Positions 23,084-31,203 of a stretch of DNA of 57,347 nucleotides are shown here, piece by piece. Under the pieces are notes generated by a model. It did not search any database, was not told the DNA's origin, and worked only from the letters and a program-made list of their open reading frames with translations. Source of the stretch: a virus; the IMG/VR virus record IMGVR_UViG_3300005577_000040, positions 1 through 57,347 of that record. One strand, given 5' to 3'. The position numbers and the translations under genes were made by a program. Numbering within the stretch: position 1 is the first letter of the stretch; every line of letters starts with the position of its first letter.

Positions 23084-23318
23084 AGATCTAAAAGAATTTC
23101 AAGCAAAAATGCAAACCACATTAGAATGGAACTCAAGTCCAACTATTGAAAATTTAAAGAGTTTGTCTGAAAAGCTGGGATATCCATTACAAGATATACC
23201 AACCCCAGTAGATACGAATGCAGTATTCATGCATTTAGTGTCTATCCTTGCTGTTAAAATATCTACAGTAGAAAGCGAAGTGAAGTACTTAAGACGCCAA
23301 TTAAGAAGAATTGGTTAA
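23076..23318 (+). CDS. Hypothetical protein
   Basis: 80 residues, helical. I use the ATG at 23076; a GTG at 23061 is the alternative. The last 25 residues look like a short coiled coil. Confidence 0.55.
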   Translation: MSEDLKEFQAKMQTTLEWNSSPTIENLKSLSEKLGYPLQDIPTPVDTNAVFMHLVSILAVKISTVESEVKYLRRQLRRIG

Positions 23319-23387
23319 ATGGTTCATATACAAACCCGTAAACCCTTTATTGGTACATATAAACTACAAATTGGTAAGGAGAGATAA
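23319..23387 (+). CDS. Possible 22-residue peptide
   Basis: Short ORF directly after the previous stop, ending on the ATG of the next gene (TAATG). No ribosome site of its own; coupling is possible. Weak call. Confidence 0.3.
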   Translation: MVHIQTRKPFIGTYKLQIGKER

Positions 23388-23539
23388 TGATTAAAATATT
23401 AGGATTTGCTTTATTTGGGTTGGTATACGCGATAGCTCAACCAAATAAGACATTAAGTGAGTGGTGTACTATAGGATTATTCTTTGTCGGCTGGTGCTCA
23501 TTGCTGGCTATAGTCGTAGCTTTTATGCCGATTAAATAG
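23387..23539 (+). CDS. Small membrane protein
   Basis: 50 residues with two hydrophobic segments (about 4-17 and 27-46). AAGGAG upstream. Unknown. Confidence 0.55.
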   Translation: MIKILGFALFGLVYAIAQPNKTLSEWCTIGLFFVGWCSLLAIVVAFMPIK

Positions 23540-23548
23540 GAGAATAGA

Positions 23549-24040
23549 ATGAGTAAAGTGGTTTATGCACCAAATCCATCAAGCCATAAAGGGAATGGTA
23601 TTAATGTATTTCTTGCCGGAAGTATTGATATGGGTAAGGCTGAAGACTGGCAACCAGTAGTAGCCAATATCCTAGAACAACTGCAAGAAGTGGGTGAGAT
23701 ATACAACCCTAGAAGATTAGACTTTCAACCAGATGCAGTACAGTCGATTGATAATGCATATTTCACTCAGCAAGTGCTATGGGAACTAGATCATCTTGAA
23801 AAAGCTGATGTAGTATTTATGTACTTAGATCCAGCGTCTAAAGCTCCTATATCCCTATTAGAACTTGGATTACTGGCCAGAAGTGATAAGCTGATAGTGT
23901 GCTGTCCAAAAGGCTTCTGGCGTAAAGGTAATGTGGATGTACTGTGTAACAGAATGGGTATATGTGTACTCGATAGGATGGATACAGCCATAAAAGCTTT
24001 GTGCCATATAATTCACTGTAAATATCTTGGAATCTACTAA
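23549..24040 (+). CDS. Nucleoside 2-deoxyribosyltransferase-like protein
   Basis: 163 residues. INVFLAGSIDMGKAEDWQ near 19-36 and PISLLELGLLA near 98-108 are the family signature, with the Glu of LLELG as the likely nucleophile. The family cleaves or transfers deoxyribose between bases; some phage members make altered nucleotides. It belongs to the nucleotide-metabolism genes of this block. Confidence 0.82.
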   Translation: MSKVVYAPNPSSHKGNGINVFLAGSIDMGKAEDWQPVVANILEQLQEVGEIYNPRRLDFQPDAVQSIDNAYFTQQVLWELDHLEKADVVFMYLDPASKAPISLLELGLLARSDKLIVCCPKGFWRKGNVDVLCNRMGICVLDRMDTAIKALCHIIHCKYLGIY

Positions 24041-24279
24041 TGAACAGGTCAATACGTAGACACCACAAACAAAGGATGAAGCTAAAGTTCCGTAAAAGGA
24101 ATAAGCTACACCATTATTGGGCTGATGGGGTTAAATCTGAAGGAATCTACTGCAAGACTAAATGTACTTGCTCTTGCTTTATGTGTGGTAATCCTAGGAA
24201 ATGGGGTAAAGGTAGTAATACCAGAACCTTAACCAAAAGAGAAATCATAGCTAATGAACACCTGAAAGAAGAGAGATAA
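24040..24279 (+). CDS. Small basic cysteine-containing protein
   Basis: 79 residues. The N-terminus RSIRRHHKQRMKLKFRKR is strongly basic. A cluster CTCSCFMCGNPRKWG near 43-57 resembles a small family found in bacteria and phages. Function unknown. Confidence 0.65.
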   Translation: MNRSIRRHHKQRMKLKFRKRNKLHHYWADGVKSEGIYCKTKCTCSCFMCGNPRKWGKGSNTRTLTKREIIANEHLKEER

Positions 24280-24280
24280 G

Positions 24281-24400
24281 ATGCACATATTCCTCATATT
24301 TACTTTATTAGCATGTATTGGGGACTATACGCATCTATGCTTAAGGGATAACTCCTATCCCTTATACCAATCCTTAACTAACTCCTGCCTATACGGATAA
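24281..24400 (+). CDS. Possible 39-residue exported peptide
   Basis: Starts MHIFLIFTLLACIGD, a short signal-like segment. It overlaps the converging RepL-like gene by 46 nt and the terminator hairpin, so it is doubtful. Confidence 0.25.
   Translation: MHIFLIFTLLACIGDYTHLCLRDNSYPLYQSLTNSCLYG
24342..24364. terminator. Bidirectional terminator-like hairpin
   Basis: TAAGGGATA-ACTCC-TATCCCTTA, a perfect 9-bp stem between two converging genes. T-runs are short. It contains the RepL-like stop codon and probably separates the plus-strand block from the island. Confidence 0.55.
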
Positions 24401-24909
24401 TACCCCAGAAAGAAATACCTAGGATTAATAGCAAACATCCTATCCCCATCCTTATCCAATTCAATACCCACTTCCCTAATTAATCCGCTATCCTTCAAAG
24501 ACTGTAAAGCAGAATAAACAGTCGTACGCCCACACCCAGTACCTTTCAATATATCCCCTATACTGGTATACACCAAATTGTTATACCCCACCTCTCTCCC
24601 CAAGTAGAAGAAGATACAAAGCTCTGAAGGGTGTACTTGCCTATCAATAGCTAAATCTAATAAACTTCCCCCCACCCATAGGTTATACCTCCTTTTCCCA
24701 ATCTTATAAGCCACAGCCTGATTAAACTTAACCTTATTAGTAATGCTCATAATATCCAAGGGCTCTGAATATTCAACATCCCTAGTGATGCTGGTATAAG
24801 CCACTCTATCAATTAACTCCCCAGTCTCCTCATCTAGGCAAGTCTCCATCTGGTTACCATCCTCATCTGTGTAAACCGATAGTACACTAAGTCTATTCAT
24901 ATCTCTCAT
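24355..24909 (-). CDS. RepL-like plasmid replication initiator
   Basis: 184 residues, the only minus-strand gene between 12.3 and 57 kb. The centre and C-terminus match a RepL-type winged helix: HPSELCIFFYLGRE, TSIGDILKGTGCGRTTVYSALQSLKDSGLI and FAINPRYFFLGY. RepL proteins start replication of small plasmids from their own origin. The start follows GGAGG at 5 nt. Just upstream lie a TGTTCG/CGAACA repeat and an AT-rich gene-free stretch, as around a plasmid initiator. It could instead act only as a regulator. Confidence 0.72.
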   Translation of the reverse strand: MRDMNRLSVLSVYTDEDGNQMETCLDEETGELIDRVAYTSITRDVEYSEPLDIMSITNKVKFNQAVAYKIGKRRYNLWVGGSLLDLAIDRQVHPSELCIFFYLGREVGYNNLVYTSIGDILKGTGCGRTTVYSALQSLKDSGLIREVGIELDKDGDRMFAINPRYFFLGYYPYRQELVKDWYKG

Positions 24910-24930
24910 TAACCCTCCAAAATATCATAG

Positions 24931-24948
24931 TGTTCGGTGGAGCGAACA
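24931..24948. promoter_or_regulatory. Inverted repeat upstream of the RepL-like gene
   Basis: TGTTCG-GTGGAG-CGAACA, a perfect 6-bp inverted repeat 22 bp before the start codon. Likely an operator or a leader hairpin that limits initiator synthesis. Confidence 0.55.
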
Positions 24949-25343
24949 ACTATTAAAATTCACAAATCAAAATATCTATATCTTTCAATAACTTGAAAAA
25001 GTGGCCTTTGTTTTGCTTATATAATAAAGCAACGCATTATTAGCACATGTAATTATCCCATTTTCCCCCCACAGAAATCAACTCATTTATATCTATTAAG
25101 AAATATTCTCAGATAGAAAATATCTATAGGAAGCACCTAAGTAGCGTCTCTCTGGGCATATCTATGGGCGAGGTGCTGAGCACTCCCCCATCGTGACATA
25201 AAAAATAATTCTACAATTCTAAAATATCATAAAGGGCTTATTTAGTTTGGCTTAGTTATTGCTAGTGATTGAGCCTTTGATCATACTATAGTCTATACTT
25301 ATGATAGTAAATCCTTAGATAAGTAATAACTAATTGACAATAA

Positions 25344-25375
25344 ACTAGATATAGTATTAGGGATACTAGATATAG
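25344..25375. repeat. Iteron-like direct repeats
   Basis: ACTAGATATAG occurs at 25344-25354 and 25365-25375. The 21-bp spacing is two helical turns, as for initiator binding sites. Confidence 0.5.
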
Positions 25376-25580
25376 GGCTTAACCAACCCCGAGGCTATAG
25401 ATGGGCAACACATATGAGTGGTACTAGTAGATAAGGCTCTATAGAGCGAGTAAATAGCTATAGGATAATAAGCTCTAGGCCTTGATAACACTAGTTTACA
25501 GCCATTTTAAGCTATCTATATAAGACAGTATTAGATTAGGTATTAATGAGCTATAAGACTACCTATAGGAGGTTTAAATA

Positions 25581-25619
25581 ATGGTATCTTATGCTTATTC
25601 GACGGCATTACTGGCCTAG
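25581..25619 (+). CDS. 12-residue ORF with a perfect ribosome site
   Basis: ATG to TAG encodes MVSYAYSTALLA. AGGAGG lies 8 nt upstream, the best Shine-Dalgarno sequence in the AT-rich stretch. It may be a leader peptide or chance. Confidence 0.3.
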   Translation: MVSYAYSTALLA

Positions 25620-25713
25620 TGTGTAGATAGGTAACAAATAAGGGATATAATAGATAAATACTAAAGTATTTAATAAATAATCAAAAATAAATAGACATTT
25701 AGTGAAAATTAGC

Positions 25714-25741
25714 TTGCAAAGGGTAAAATAGGGCGTATAGT
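25714..25741 (+). promoter_or_regulatory. Promoter for the island genes
   Basis: TTGCAA, 16-bp spacer, TATAGT, about 45 bp before the first island gene on the plus strand. Confidence 0.5.
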
Positions 25742-25787
25742 AACTACATAAGGTAAGCAATTAAACAAACCAAAAGAGATTAAGATC

Positions 25788-25916
25788 ATGAAAAGATATT
25801 TATTCAGTTTGATAGTGATCGGTTTAGTGGCTCATGGAATAGGCTCAGTAGGGGCTAGTACAGTGACTAAGTACAATACAGGCGTAGACGCTAAAATTGA
25901 ACAAGCAACCAAATAA
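25788..25916 (+). CDS. Small exported or membrane protein
   Basis: 42 residues. Signal-like N-terminus (YLFSLIVIGLVAHGIGSVGA) then 20 polar residues. First gene of the plus-strand island operon. Unknown. Confidence 0.5.
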   Translation: MKRYLFSLIVIGLVAHGIGSVGASTVTKYNTGVDAKIEQATK

Positions 25917-25932
25917 GTAATAGGTGATTAAG

Positions 25933-26010
25933 ATGACAGCATTAGTGATTATGACAGTATTGACTTTAGTTGTATTGGCTTCTATTGAAATAACTATCGA
26001 GGCTAAATAA
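25933..26010 (+). CDS. 25-residue membrane peptide
   Basis: Almost entirely hydrophobic (MTALVIMTVLTLVVLASIEI). AGGTGA ribosome site 6-7 nt upstream, the island type. Unknown. Confidence 0.45.
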   Translation: MTALVIMTVLTLVVLASIEITIEAK

Positions 26011-26011
26011 G

Positions 26012-26353
26012 ATGACTTCAATTCAAGAGACAATCAAAGTTTTACAAGATCAAGCAGATAGTTGTATTTCTTTCCTTGCAAATCCTTGCCTATGTGATCA
26101 ACCTTGTGTAGTGGGTCGTGATGGGCTTTGGGTTAGTGACTTGGAAGTTGTAGACGGTAAAACAACAGGGAAGCATTCAATTACCAGCAATGCCACTAAA
26201 GCACAACGCTTTACAAGAGCTAACGCTGAAATAATTGCAAACACTACACAAAATGGAAACGGCTTCTTTAAGGTTCAATCTAAAGCGGCGGCTGTACAAG
26301 AGTGTTTAGAGAGCACCAAGTTGGCCCTATCAATGTTCAACAAAGTACTTTAG
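26012..26353 (+). CDS. Hypothetical protein
   Basis: 113 residues with a Cys-containing segment FLANPCLCDQPCVVGRDG near 20-37 and an Ala-rich second half. No family recognised. Confidence 0.6.
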   Translation: MTSIQETIKVLQDQADSCISFLANPCLCDQPCVVGRDGLWVSDLEVVDGKTTGKHSITSNATKAQRFTRANAEIIANTTQNGNGFFKVQSKAAAVQECLESTKLALSMFNKVL

Positions 26354-26422
26354 TCTGTTTTCTCGCTAGTCTTAGTGATAGGGTTAGCCGGTAAATGTAC
26401 TAACATCCAATAGGTGAGTAAG

Positions 26423-26722
26423 ATGCGTAAAATTACACAACAAGCAGTAGACGCTTTTAACAAGGGTAAGCCTTTTAAATCTGGTAATACTGAAGTAAAA
26501 GTAGATGTTTGGGGAGCTAGAGAAATGTTTCTTCATAATAATCTAATAGCTACTCAATTCCCTGAAGGTGGTCTAGAAATTACTACAGCGGGTTGGAATA
26601 CGCCTACCACTAGAGAGCGCTTAAACGGGTTGAATGGTGTTAGTGTTAATGTAAGTAAAGGTCAATTGTACTTAAATGGCGAAGTTTGGGATGGTAATTT
26701 TAAACAAGTGCAAATGGTGTAA
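26423..26722 (+). CDS. Hypothetical protein
   Basis: 99 residues. I use the ATG at 26423, with AGGTGA upstream, rather than a GTG three codons earlier. The C-terminal half looks beta-rich (LEITTAGWNTPTTRERLNGL). Similar to short plasmid-borne unknowns, but not named. Confidence 0.6.
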   Translation: MRKITQQAVDAFNKGKPFKSGNTEVKVDVWGAREMFLHNNLIATQFPEGGLEITTAGWNTPTTRERLNGLNGVSVNVSKGQLYLNGEVWDGNFKQVQMV

Positions 26723-26724
26723 TT

Positions 26725-26883
26725 ATGGTAATTCCTAACTTAGAGCAATTGATTAGTGTAAAAAGGGCTGCTAGTGGTTTTAAACTAGATGAAGAAGATA
26801 TTTATTATCTGAAACAACTAGTTAAAATTATCGAACAACAGCAACAAAGTGCAGGTATAACCCCAATCACTGTAGGGCAATAA
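26725..26883 (+). CDS. Small hypothetical protein
   Basis: 52 residues, helical, with a Gln run near the end. Starts 2 nt after the previous stop. Unknown. Confidence 0.5.
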   Translation: MVIPNLEQLISVKRAASGFKLDEEDIYYLKQLVKIIEQQQQSAGITPITVGQ

Positions 26884-26899
26884 TTGAAGGTGTAACATC

Positions 26900-27058
26900 A
26901 TGTATAAAGATTCAAACCCCAAGGTCGATATTTATGTTGGCGGTATCTATCAAGGTTCTACCAATTGGTCTAGAACTTGTAAAGAGGCTAAAGAGAAATA
27001 CGTAACCAATAACCCTAACGTAAACCCTGATACAGTTAAATGCGTAAAAGGTAAATAA
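26900..27058 (+). CDS. Small hypothetical protein
   Basis: 52 residues with YVGGIYQGSTNWSRTCKEA, a pattern seen in short phage and plasmid proteins. AGGTG ribosome site. Unknown. Confidence 0.5.
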   Translation: MYKDSNPKVDIYVGGIYQGSTNWSRTCKEAKEKYVTNNPNVNPDTVKCVKGK

Positions 27059-27262
27059 ATGGAATCTCTATTACTAATAATGACCCTTTGTAGCCTCTCC
27101 ACCGGTCAATGTGACAAGTACATTATTGATCAACACCTAACTATAGAGGATTGCAACAAATACCGTATAGACACCCTTATAGCTCACTCTGAGGGTGAAA
27201 AGAAGGGCAAGTATGGCGGTTATATTCAATCACTAGACTGCACTGTTGTGGATGTAGAGTGA
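27059..27262 (+). CDS. Small probably exported protein
   Basis: 67 residues. Hydrophobic start (ESLLLIMTLCSLSTGQC) and three cysteines. It begins immediately after the previous stop. Unknown. Confidence 0.5.
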   Translation: MESLLLIMTLCSLSTGQCDKYIIDQHLTIEDCNKYRIDTLIAHSEGEKKGKYGGYIQSLDCTVVDVE

Positions 27263-27277
27263 TGAATAATTAACCTT

Positions 27278-27317
27278 CTAACCTTTCTATGAGAGGTTAG
27301 CGGGGTGACTGTTCACC
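27278..27317 (+). promoter_or_regulatory. Double hairpin in the leader of the exported-protein gene
   Basis: CTAACCT-N9-AGGTTAG (27278-27300) followed by GGTGA-CTGT-TCACC (27304-27317). Both stems are perfect, and they end 30 nt before the next ATG. Likely RNA-level control or partial termination. Confidence 0.5.
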
Positions 27318-27346
27318 ATCCAATTAATTTAAAGGAGATTTATTAA

Positions 27347-27682
27347 ATGAAAAATGTATACAAACTATTTTTAGGTTTTGTAATGCTTGGCTTAATGGCT
27401 ATGAATGCTAGCGCTAACACTTGGGGCGCACCTTATCAAGTTTACCCTCATGGTGGTACGGGTGTTAATGCTCATGATTTTTTAAACCCCTCAAACCTTA
27501 CCAATGCAACAGCAATTGCAAACGGTCACGGCTGGTTTACTTACAACATCCAAGCACTTACTAGTGAGCAGTGTCAATCTGGAGCGGTTTGGACTTACTT
27601 TACATTTGATAGCAACCCACCACGCAATGGCGTAGGCGCTTATACTGGTTATGTGCATTTTATGAGACAAGACTGCCCATAA
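27347..27682 (+). CDS. Exported protein with signal peptide
   Basis: 111 residues. Signal peptide of about 23 residues ending NASA, cleavage before NTWGAPYQ. The mature part is rich in Gly, Asn and aromatic residues with two cysteines. AAGGAG upstream. An extracellular or periplasmic role is likely; function unknown. Confidence 0.65.
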   Translation: MKNVYKLFLGFVMLGLMAMNASANTWGAPYQVYPHGGTGVNAHDFLNPSNLTNATAIANGHGWFTYNIQALTSEQCQSGAVWTYFTFDSNPPRNGVGAYTGYVHFMRQDCP

Positions 27683-27803
27683 TTAGTTATTACTAAACAA
27701 TATAACACAAGGATGTGTTATGACAAAATAGTATTTGCATAGTTTGTATTTTTAGATAAACTTGTTAACAAGAGATAAGCAATTAACCCACTAGGAAAAC
27801 ATC

Positions 27804-28286
27804 ATGAAAACTAAACAATCTCATATTAAAGCAGTTTTTTCTAAAAGTGTAAGTAATGCCAAGAATTACTCTAATGAGAAAGAGTTGATTTCACTCTATA
27901 AGATAATTGATAAAAAGACAGAAACTTGTGTAATAGATTGTCGTGTCTATTCAGGGCGTAGTCGTAGTAGTTCAACCCTGTACGCTTCAATTTGGGTTAA
28001 GACTGGTGCTAAATGTAAACAACTGCCCTATGATTTTACTAGCGGTACAAGTTCGGCTGGTGGTTGGGGCTATGACAAAGAAAGCAGCGCAATAGCTGGT
28101 GCAATTGCAGATGCTGAAATAGAGCTTTTTGGTACTGCTTACCCAAGATCTAGCTATTCTCAAGAAGATAAGAAAATAGATTTTAAGAAACGTGTTTATA
28201 TTGGTGGTACTGGTTGCCATGAGGAAGCATTGCTCGCTATAGCTTATGCAGCGGGTTATTCTGATTGCATACTAGCTAAATATTAA
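27804..28286 (+). CDS. Hypothetical protein of a plasmid/phage family
   Basis: 160 residues. TLYASIWVKTG, SSAGGWGYDKESSAIAGAIADA and GGTGCHEEALLAIAYAAGY form a pattern I associate with unknown proteins of plasmids and phages. No function known. Confidence 0.6.
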   Translation: MKTKQSHIKAVFSKSVSNAKNYSNEKELISLYKIIDKKTETCVIDCRVYSGRSRSSSTLYASIWVKTGAKCKQLPYDFTSGTSSAGGWGYDKESSAIAGAIADAEIELFGTAYPRSSYSQEDKKIDFKKRVYIGGTGCHEEALLAIAYAAGYSDCILAKY

Positions 28287-28298
28287 TTGAGGTGTAAT

Positions 28299-28544
28299 AT
28301 GTTAGAAGTAATTTGCTATAGGACTTTTGACGGTACTTTGTTTGAAGATCAAGACAAAGCAGAAGAATATACAGAGGACAAATTAGGCGAAGAATTAGAT
28401 GGTCTTCTTAAATTGTTTAATCTTGATATAGAAAGATCAAGAGAATACAAGGCATTATTGCAACTCTTGAAGCGTAAAGACGAACTTAAAAAGCAGATAG
28501 ATTTAATTAGCAATATCCTAAATTTTCCTAACAATCAATTTTAA
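28299..28544 (+). CDS. Hypothetical protein
   Basis: 81 residues, acidic then helical. ATG at 28299 after GAGGTG. A TTG four codons earlier has no ribosome site. Confidence 0.55.
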   Translation: MLEVICYRTFDGTLFEDQDKAEEYTEDKLGEELDGLLKLFNLDIERSREYKALLQLLKRKDELKKQIDLISNILNFPNNQF

Positions 28545-28563
28545 TCTATTAAAGGTAGACATC

Positions 28564-29028
28564 ATGAAAGCACAAAAAACTGTAGGATTTTTAAGCCAAC
28601 ATCACATTAACGAAGTTAAAGCGCTTAGAAAGTTGGAGGCTTTTAATTTAGGTATTAAACACAATAAATCGTCAACTAAACTGCTGACGGTAAAAAGTAG
28701 AAAAGAATGTCTTTTTAAAATAGATCAAGATATTAGGGATTTATTTAATAATTCCGATTATTCAAATAGAATTGTATTGAATTATCCCCAAAAAAGACAA
28801 ACAAAACGTAGAATAGTAAATAATGTTTTACATAATTCTACTCTAGCTATTAAAAAGACTTTTGAACAAGCATTAACAAAAGAATCTTATATTAAAATGT
28901 TGGCCTCTCTATACCCCAATGAGTTTTCTAGCTCTGTTAGAGCGCCTAAAGCTGCTATTTGGGGCAAATCAATGGCAGAACGTAAAGCACTGGGCCTTAA
29001 AGTTTGGGCTAACCCTTACACACGTTAA
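28564..29028 (+). CDS. Hypothetical basic protein
   Basis: 154 residues, Lys/Arg-rich, possibly nucleic-acid binding. No domain recognised. Confidence 0.6.
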   Translation: MKAQKTVGFLSQHHINEVKALRKLEAFNLGIKHNKSSTKLLTVKSRKECLFKIDQDIRDLFNNSDYSNRIVLNYPQKRQTKRRIVNNVLHNSTLAIKKTFEQALTKESYIKMLASLYPNEFSSSVRAPKAAIWGKSMAERKALGLKVWANPYTR

Positions 29029-29069
29029 CTCTAAACTAATAGGAAATTTATACCTTTATTGAGGTTAGC

Positions 29070-29192
29070 ATGTTATATCTTTTATTCTTAATATTTTGTA
29101 TTTATTTTGTTGCTAGCCTATTGACATTCATTTTATTATGGATAATAATGACCTTACTGTATGAAACAATTTTAAATCAATTTAGGAAATGA
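29070..29192 (+). CDS. 40-residue membrane protein
   Basis: One long hydrophobic segment over residues 2-31. Starts after GAGG. Overlaps the next gene's region. Unknown. Confidence 0.5.
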   Translation: MLYLLFLIFCIYFVASLLTFILLWIIMTLLYETILNQFRK

Positions 29193-29194
29193 TC

Positions 29195-29479
29195 ATGAAC
29201 AAACCAGCCACTAATGTATACCCTATAACTTCTCGTTTTGAGTATAAAATTGTTAATTTAACTGAATTAATTCAAGCCTTGCGTATTGCTTACGTTGCTG
29301 CTTGTAAGGCTATGGGACTCGCAAGAAAGCTTAAGAATAAAGCAGCTAATGCAAAGCATAGAAGCCGCGCAACAAGTCTTAAGAATAAGATTTATGGGGA
29401 GTTGAGAAAGTACGATAAAGGTACACTTTCAATTTTTGAATCGATAGCTTATCGTGGTGTATTGATTAATAAATTTTAA
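29195..29479 (+). CDS. Hypothetical basic protein
   Basis: 94 residues, helical, with basic stretches (LARKLKNKAANAKHRSR). ATG at 29195 has the better spacing to AGGA than the ATG at 29189. Unknown. Confidence 0.55.
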   Translation: MNKPATNVYPITSRFEYKIVNLTELIQALRIAYVAACKAMGLARKLKNKAANAKHRSRATSLKNKIYGELRKYDKGTLSIFESIAYRGVLINKF

Positions 29480-29490
29480 TAGGTGATATT

Positions 29491-29706
29491 ATGTGTAATT
29501 ACAGTCTAAAAGATGCATTAACTCTGGCTTTGCGGGACGGTGTAATAACTGCTTACGAATTTAATCAATGTGAAGAATTCACAGAAAAGACAATGTATTT
29601 TAATTCAAATCCACTAGCTAAAGACAACGGCGAATACTTAGAATTAGAAGAAAAAGTCAAGCCTATAGTTAATAAAGCTTGGAAAAATTTAGACAATTAT
29701 ATCTAA
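29491..29706 (+). CDS. Hypothetical protein
   Basis: 71 residues, acidic. AGGTGA ribosome site. No family recognised. Confidence 0.55.
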   Translation: MCNYSLKDALTLALRDGVITAYEFNQCEEFTEKTMYFNSNPLAKDNGEYLELEEKVKPIVNKAWKNLDNYI

Positions 29707-29717
29707 TAGGCAATAAA

Positions 29718-29936
29718 ATGATACCTTTTCTTTATAAAGAAAGAAGTTCTTTGATGTTAAAATCTACACACGGTGAGGCGACTTTTGTAGGTGTAGATTT
29801 TAGTGATAGTTTTTTAGATTCTTCTGGTGAATGTTATGTTTGTGTTTTGTATTCCTTACTAGAAGATGAGTATAAGCACACTAATTTTTATGTTGGTTAT
29901 TGGAAAAAATCCTATATTGAGGAGATATTAAAATGA
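29718..29936 (+). CDS. Hypothetical protein
   Basis: 72 residues. ATG at 29718; an earlier TTG would overlap the preceding gene. Unknown. Confidence 0.5.
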   Translation: MIPFLYKERSSLMLKSTHGEATFVGVDFSDSFLDSSGECYVCVLYSLLEDEYKHTNFYVGYWKKSYIEEILK

Positions 29937-30097
29937 CCCAAGAAATTGTTTATAAAGTGATTGATAGTGTAACACAACAGCAAATAGGAAAAGACTATCC
30001 ACAAGATAAGAAAAATTTGGCCTATGATAAGGCCGACAAGCTTGATTTTGATATAGGTTATGTCCGTTATATTGTTACACCACACAAAGTTAATTAG
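29933..30097 (+). CDS. Small hypothetical protein
   Basis: 54 residues, GGAG upstream, overlapping the previous stop. Unknown. Confidence 0.55.
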   Translation: MTQEIVYKVIDSVTQQQIGKDYPQDKKNLAYDKADKLDFDIGYVRYIVTPHKVN

Positions 30098-30105
30098 GTG
30101 ATCCT

Positions 30106-30381
30106 ATGAACAAAATCAAAATAGAATCTATTTTTAGGTTTTATATCCAATTTGATTATATTACTATAAAGAATGCAAAAGAGGGACAACTAGAAGCTAT
30201 TTCAGATAAAATAGAATCTTTTGCGAAGAATCACAAGACTAAAGTTGTTGAGAATTTTTCGGGCAATGGTGCTTGCGCTCCTTACATGATTTTAGAGTCT
30301 GAGAATAAAGTAGATATAGATACTGTCAGAGGTATGACAGAAAGATACATAAATAGATTTAAGAATATTAGATATTGTTAA
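30106..30381 (+). CDS. Hypothetical protein
   Basis: 91 residues. AGGTGA ribosome site. No recognised domain. Confidence 0.55.
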   Translation: MNKIKIESIFRFYIQFDYITIKNAKEGQLEAISDKIESFAKNHKTKVVENFSGNGACAPYMILESENKVDIDTVRGMTERYINRFKNIRYC

Positions 30382-30447
30382 TATAACAAATTAGTATTTG
30401 AATTTATATTAAATATACCTTAAACTAAATTTTAACTAGGAAATGAA

Positions 30448-30708
30448 ATGAAAAAACTAACAGCTTCAAAACTAAATGAAATAGTTGGTTATCCTGTAAA
30501 AGTTAATAAGGGCGTGTTTACTGTAGCTAAACCTTATTTCTACAGAACATCAAGCCTAGGTCAATTTAGGGAACGATTGTCTGAAAAACTACAGGCTGCA
30601 AATTTAGAGGTAAAGTTTCTAGATGCGGGCGATGTCTCGAAACCGTTTAAAGGTGGTGCAAACGTTTGGAATCAATCACATTATTTTATAAAGGTGGAAA
30701 TACTATGA
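30448..30708 (+). CDS. Hypothetical protein
   Basis: 86 residues, alpha/beta. AGGA upstream. The stop overlaps the next ATG. Confidence 0.55.
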   Translation: MKKLTASKLNEIVGYPVKVNKGVFTVAKPYFYRTSSLGQFRERLSEKLQAANLEVKFLDAGDVSKPFKGGANVWNQSHYFIKVEIL

Positions 30709-30800
30709 AACAATCTATGACAAAGCAACAAAAAGAAGCTCATAAAAAATTGCGCAAATCTCGGAGAAATCCACGAGGTAAGCAATTCTTAGCAGCGTAA
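30705..30800 (+). CDS. 31-residue basic peptide
   Basis: MKQSMTKQQKEAHKKLRKSR then RNPRGKQFLAA. AAGGTGG ribosome site and overlap with the preceding stop. Probably real, possibly nucleic-acid binding. Confidence 0.5.
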   Translation: MKQSMTKQQKEAHKKLRKSRRNPRGKQFLAA

Positions 30801-30875
30801 TTGAGAAGTAAATTTCTCAATCCTTTTAAAATTTAACAATTTTGAGTGTTTTATTGCTCAATTAGAGGATTTATT

Positions 30876-31196
30876 ATGAGTCAGTTAATTATTGGCGAAG
30901 GCCAAAACAAAGCTTTATTTTTAGAATTTATTCAGTTTTGTGATAATAAACCTAAAGATGAGGTTATTAATCATGAAGGTTGGGATGATTGCGCAGTGGG
31001 GCAATTCTTTAATACTAAAAGTGTAGCGTTTATAGGTTATTCTCAGATGCCTTTAGTTGATACACTTTTGGGTAGTTTTAAAGGTTCTAAACAATCATTG
31101 CATTGGTTAGTTGGTAGTGGGATATGTCCTAGCACTTTTGGAGAATTCACAGAATTTCTAAAGTCTTATCTACCAAACATTAACGAAACAGTTTAA
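30876..31196 (+). CDS. Hypothetical protein
   Basis: 106 residues; ATG at 30876 after GAGG. Starts MSQLIIGEGQNKALFLEF. No family recognised. Ends 7 nt before the tRNA-Arg gene. Confidence 0.55.
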   Translation: MSQLIIGEGQNKALFLEFIQFCDNKPKDEVINHEGWDDCAVGQFFNTKSVAFIGYSQMPLVDTLLGSFKGSKQSLHWLVGSGICPSTFGEFTEFLKSYLPNINETV

Positions 31197-31203
31197 TTTT
31201 AAT

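Larger units (their letters stand above)
24910..25787. other. Gene-free AT-rich stretch, candidate replication origin
   Basis: About 880 nt with no credible gene apart from a 12-codon ORF. It holds the inverted repeat at 24931, hairpins AGATA-GAAAA-TATCT (25111-25125) and GCACCT/AGGTGC (25133-25176), many CTATAG-type words, and two 11-bp direct repeats 21 bp apart at 25344 and 25365. Next to a RepL-like gene this is the layout of an iteron origin. No DnaA box was confirmed. Confidence 0.5.

Noticed and set aside
25133-25176. Third copy of the 400-nt RNA, because GAAGCACCT also occurs here
   Set aside because: Only that short string matches; the preceding stem and the following elements are absent.
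24910-25787. CRISPR array
   Set aside because: Repeats are short, few and not separated by unique spacers of constant length.
27698-27730. Three-codon ORF after TAACACA-AGGA-TGTGTTA hairpin
   Set aside because: Too short to support; the hairpin may be a weak terminator but lacks a T-tract.
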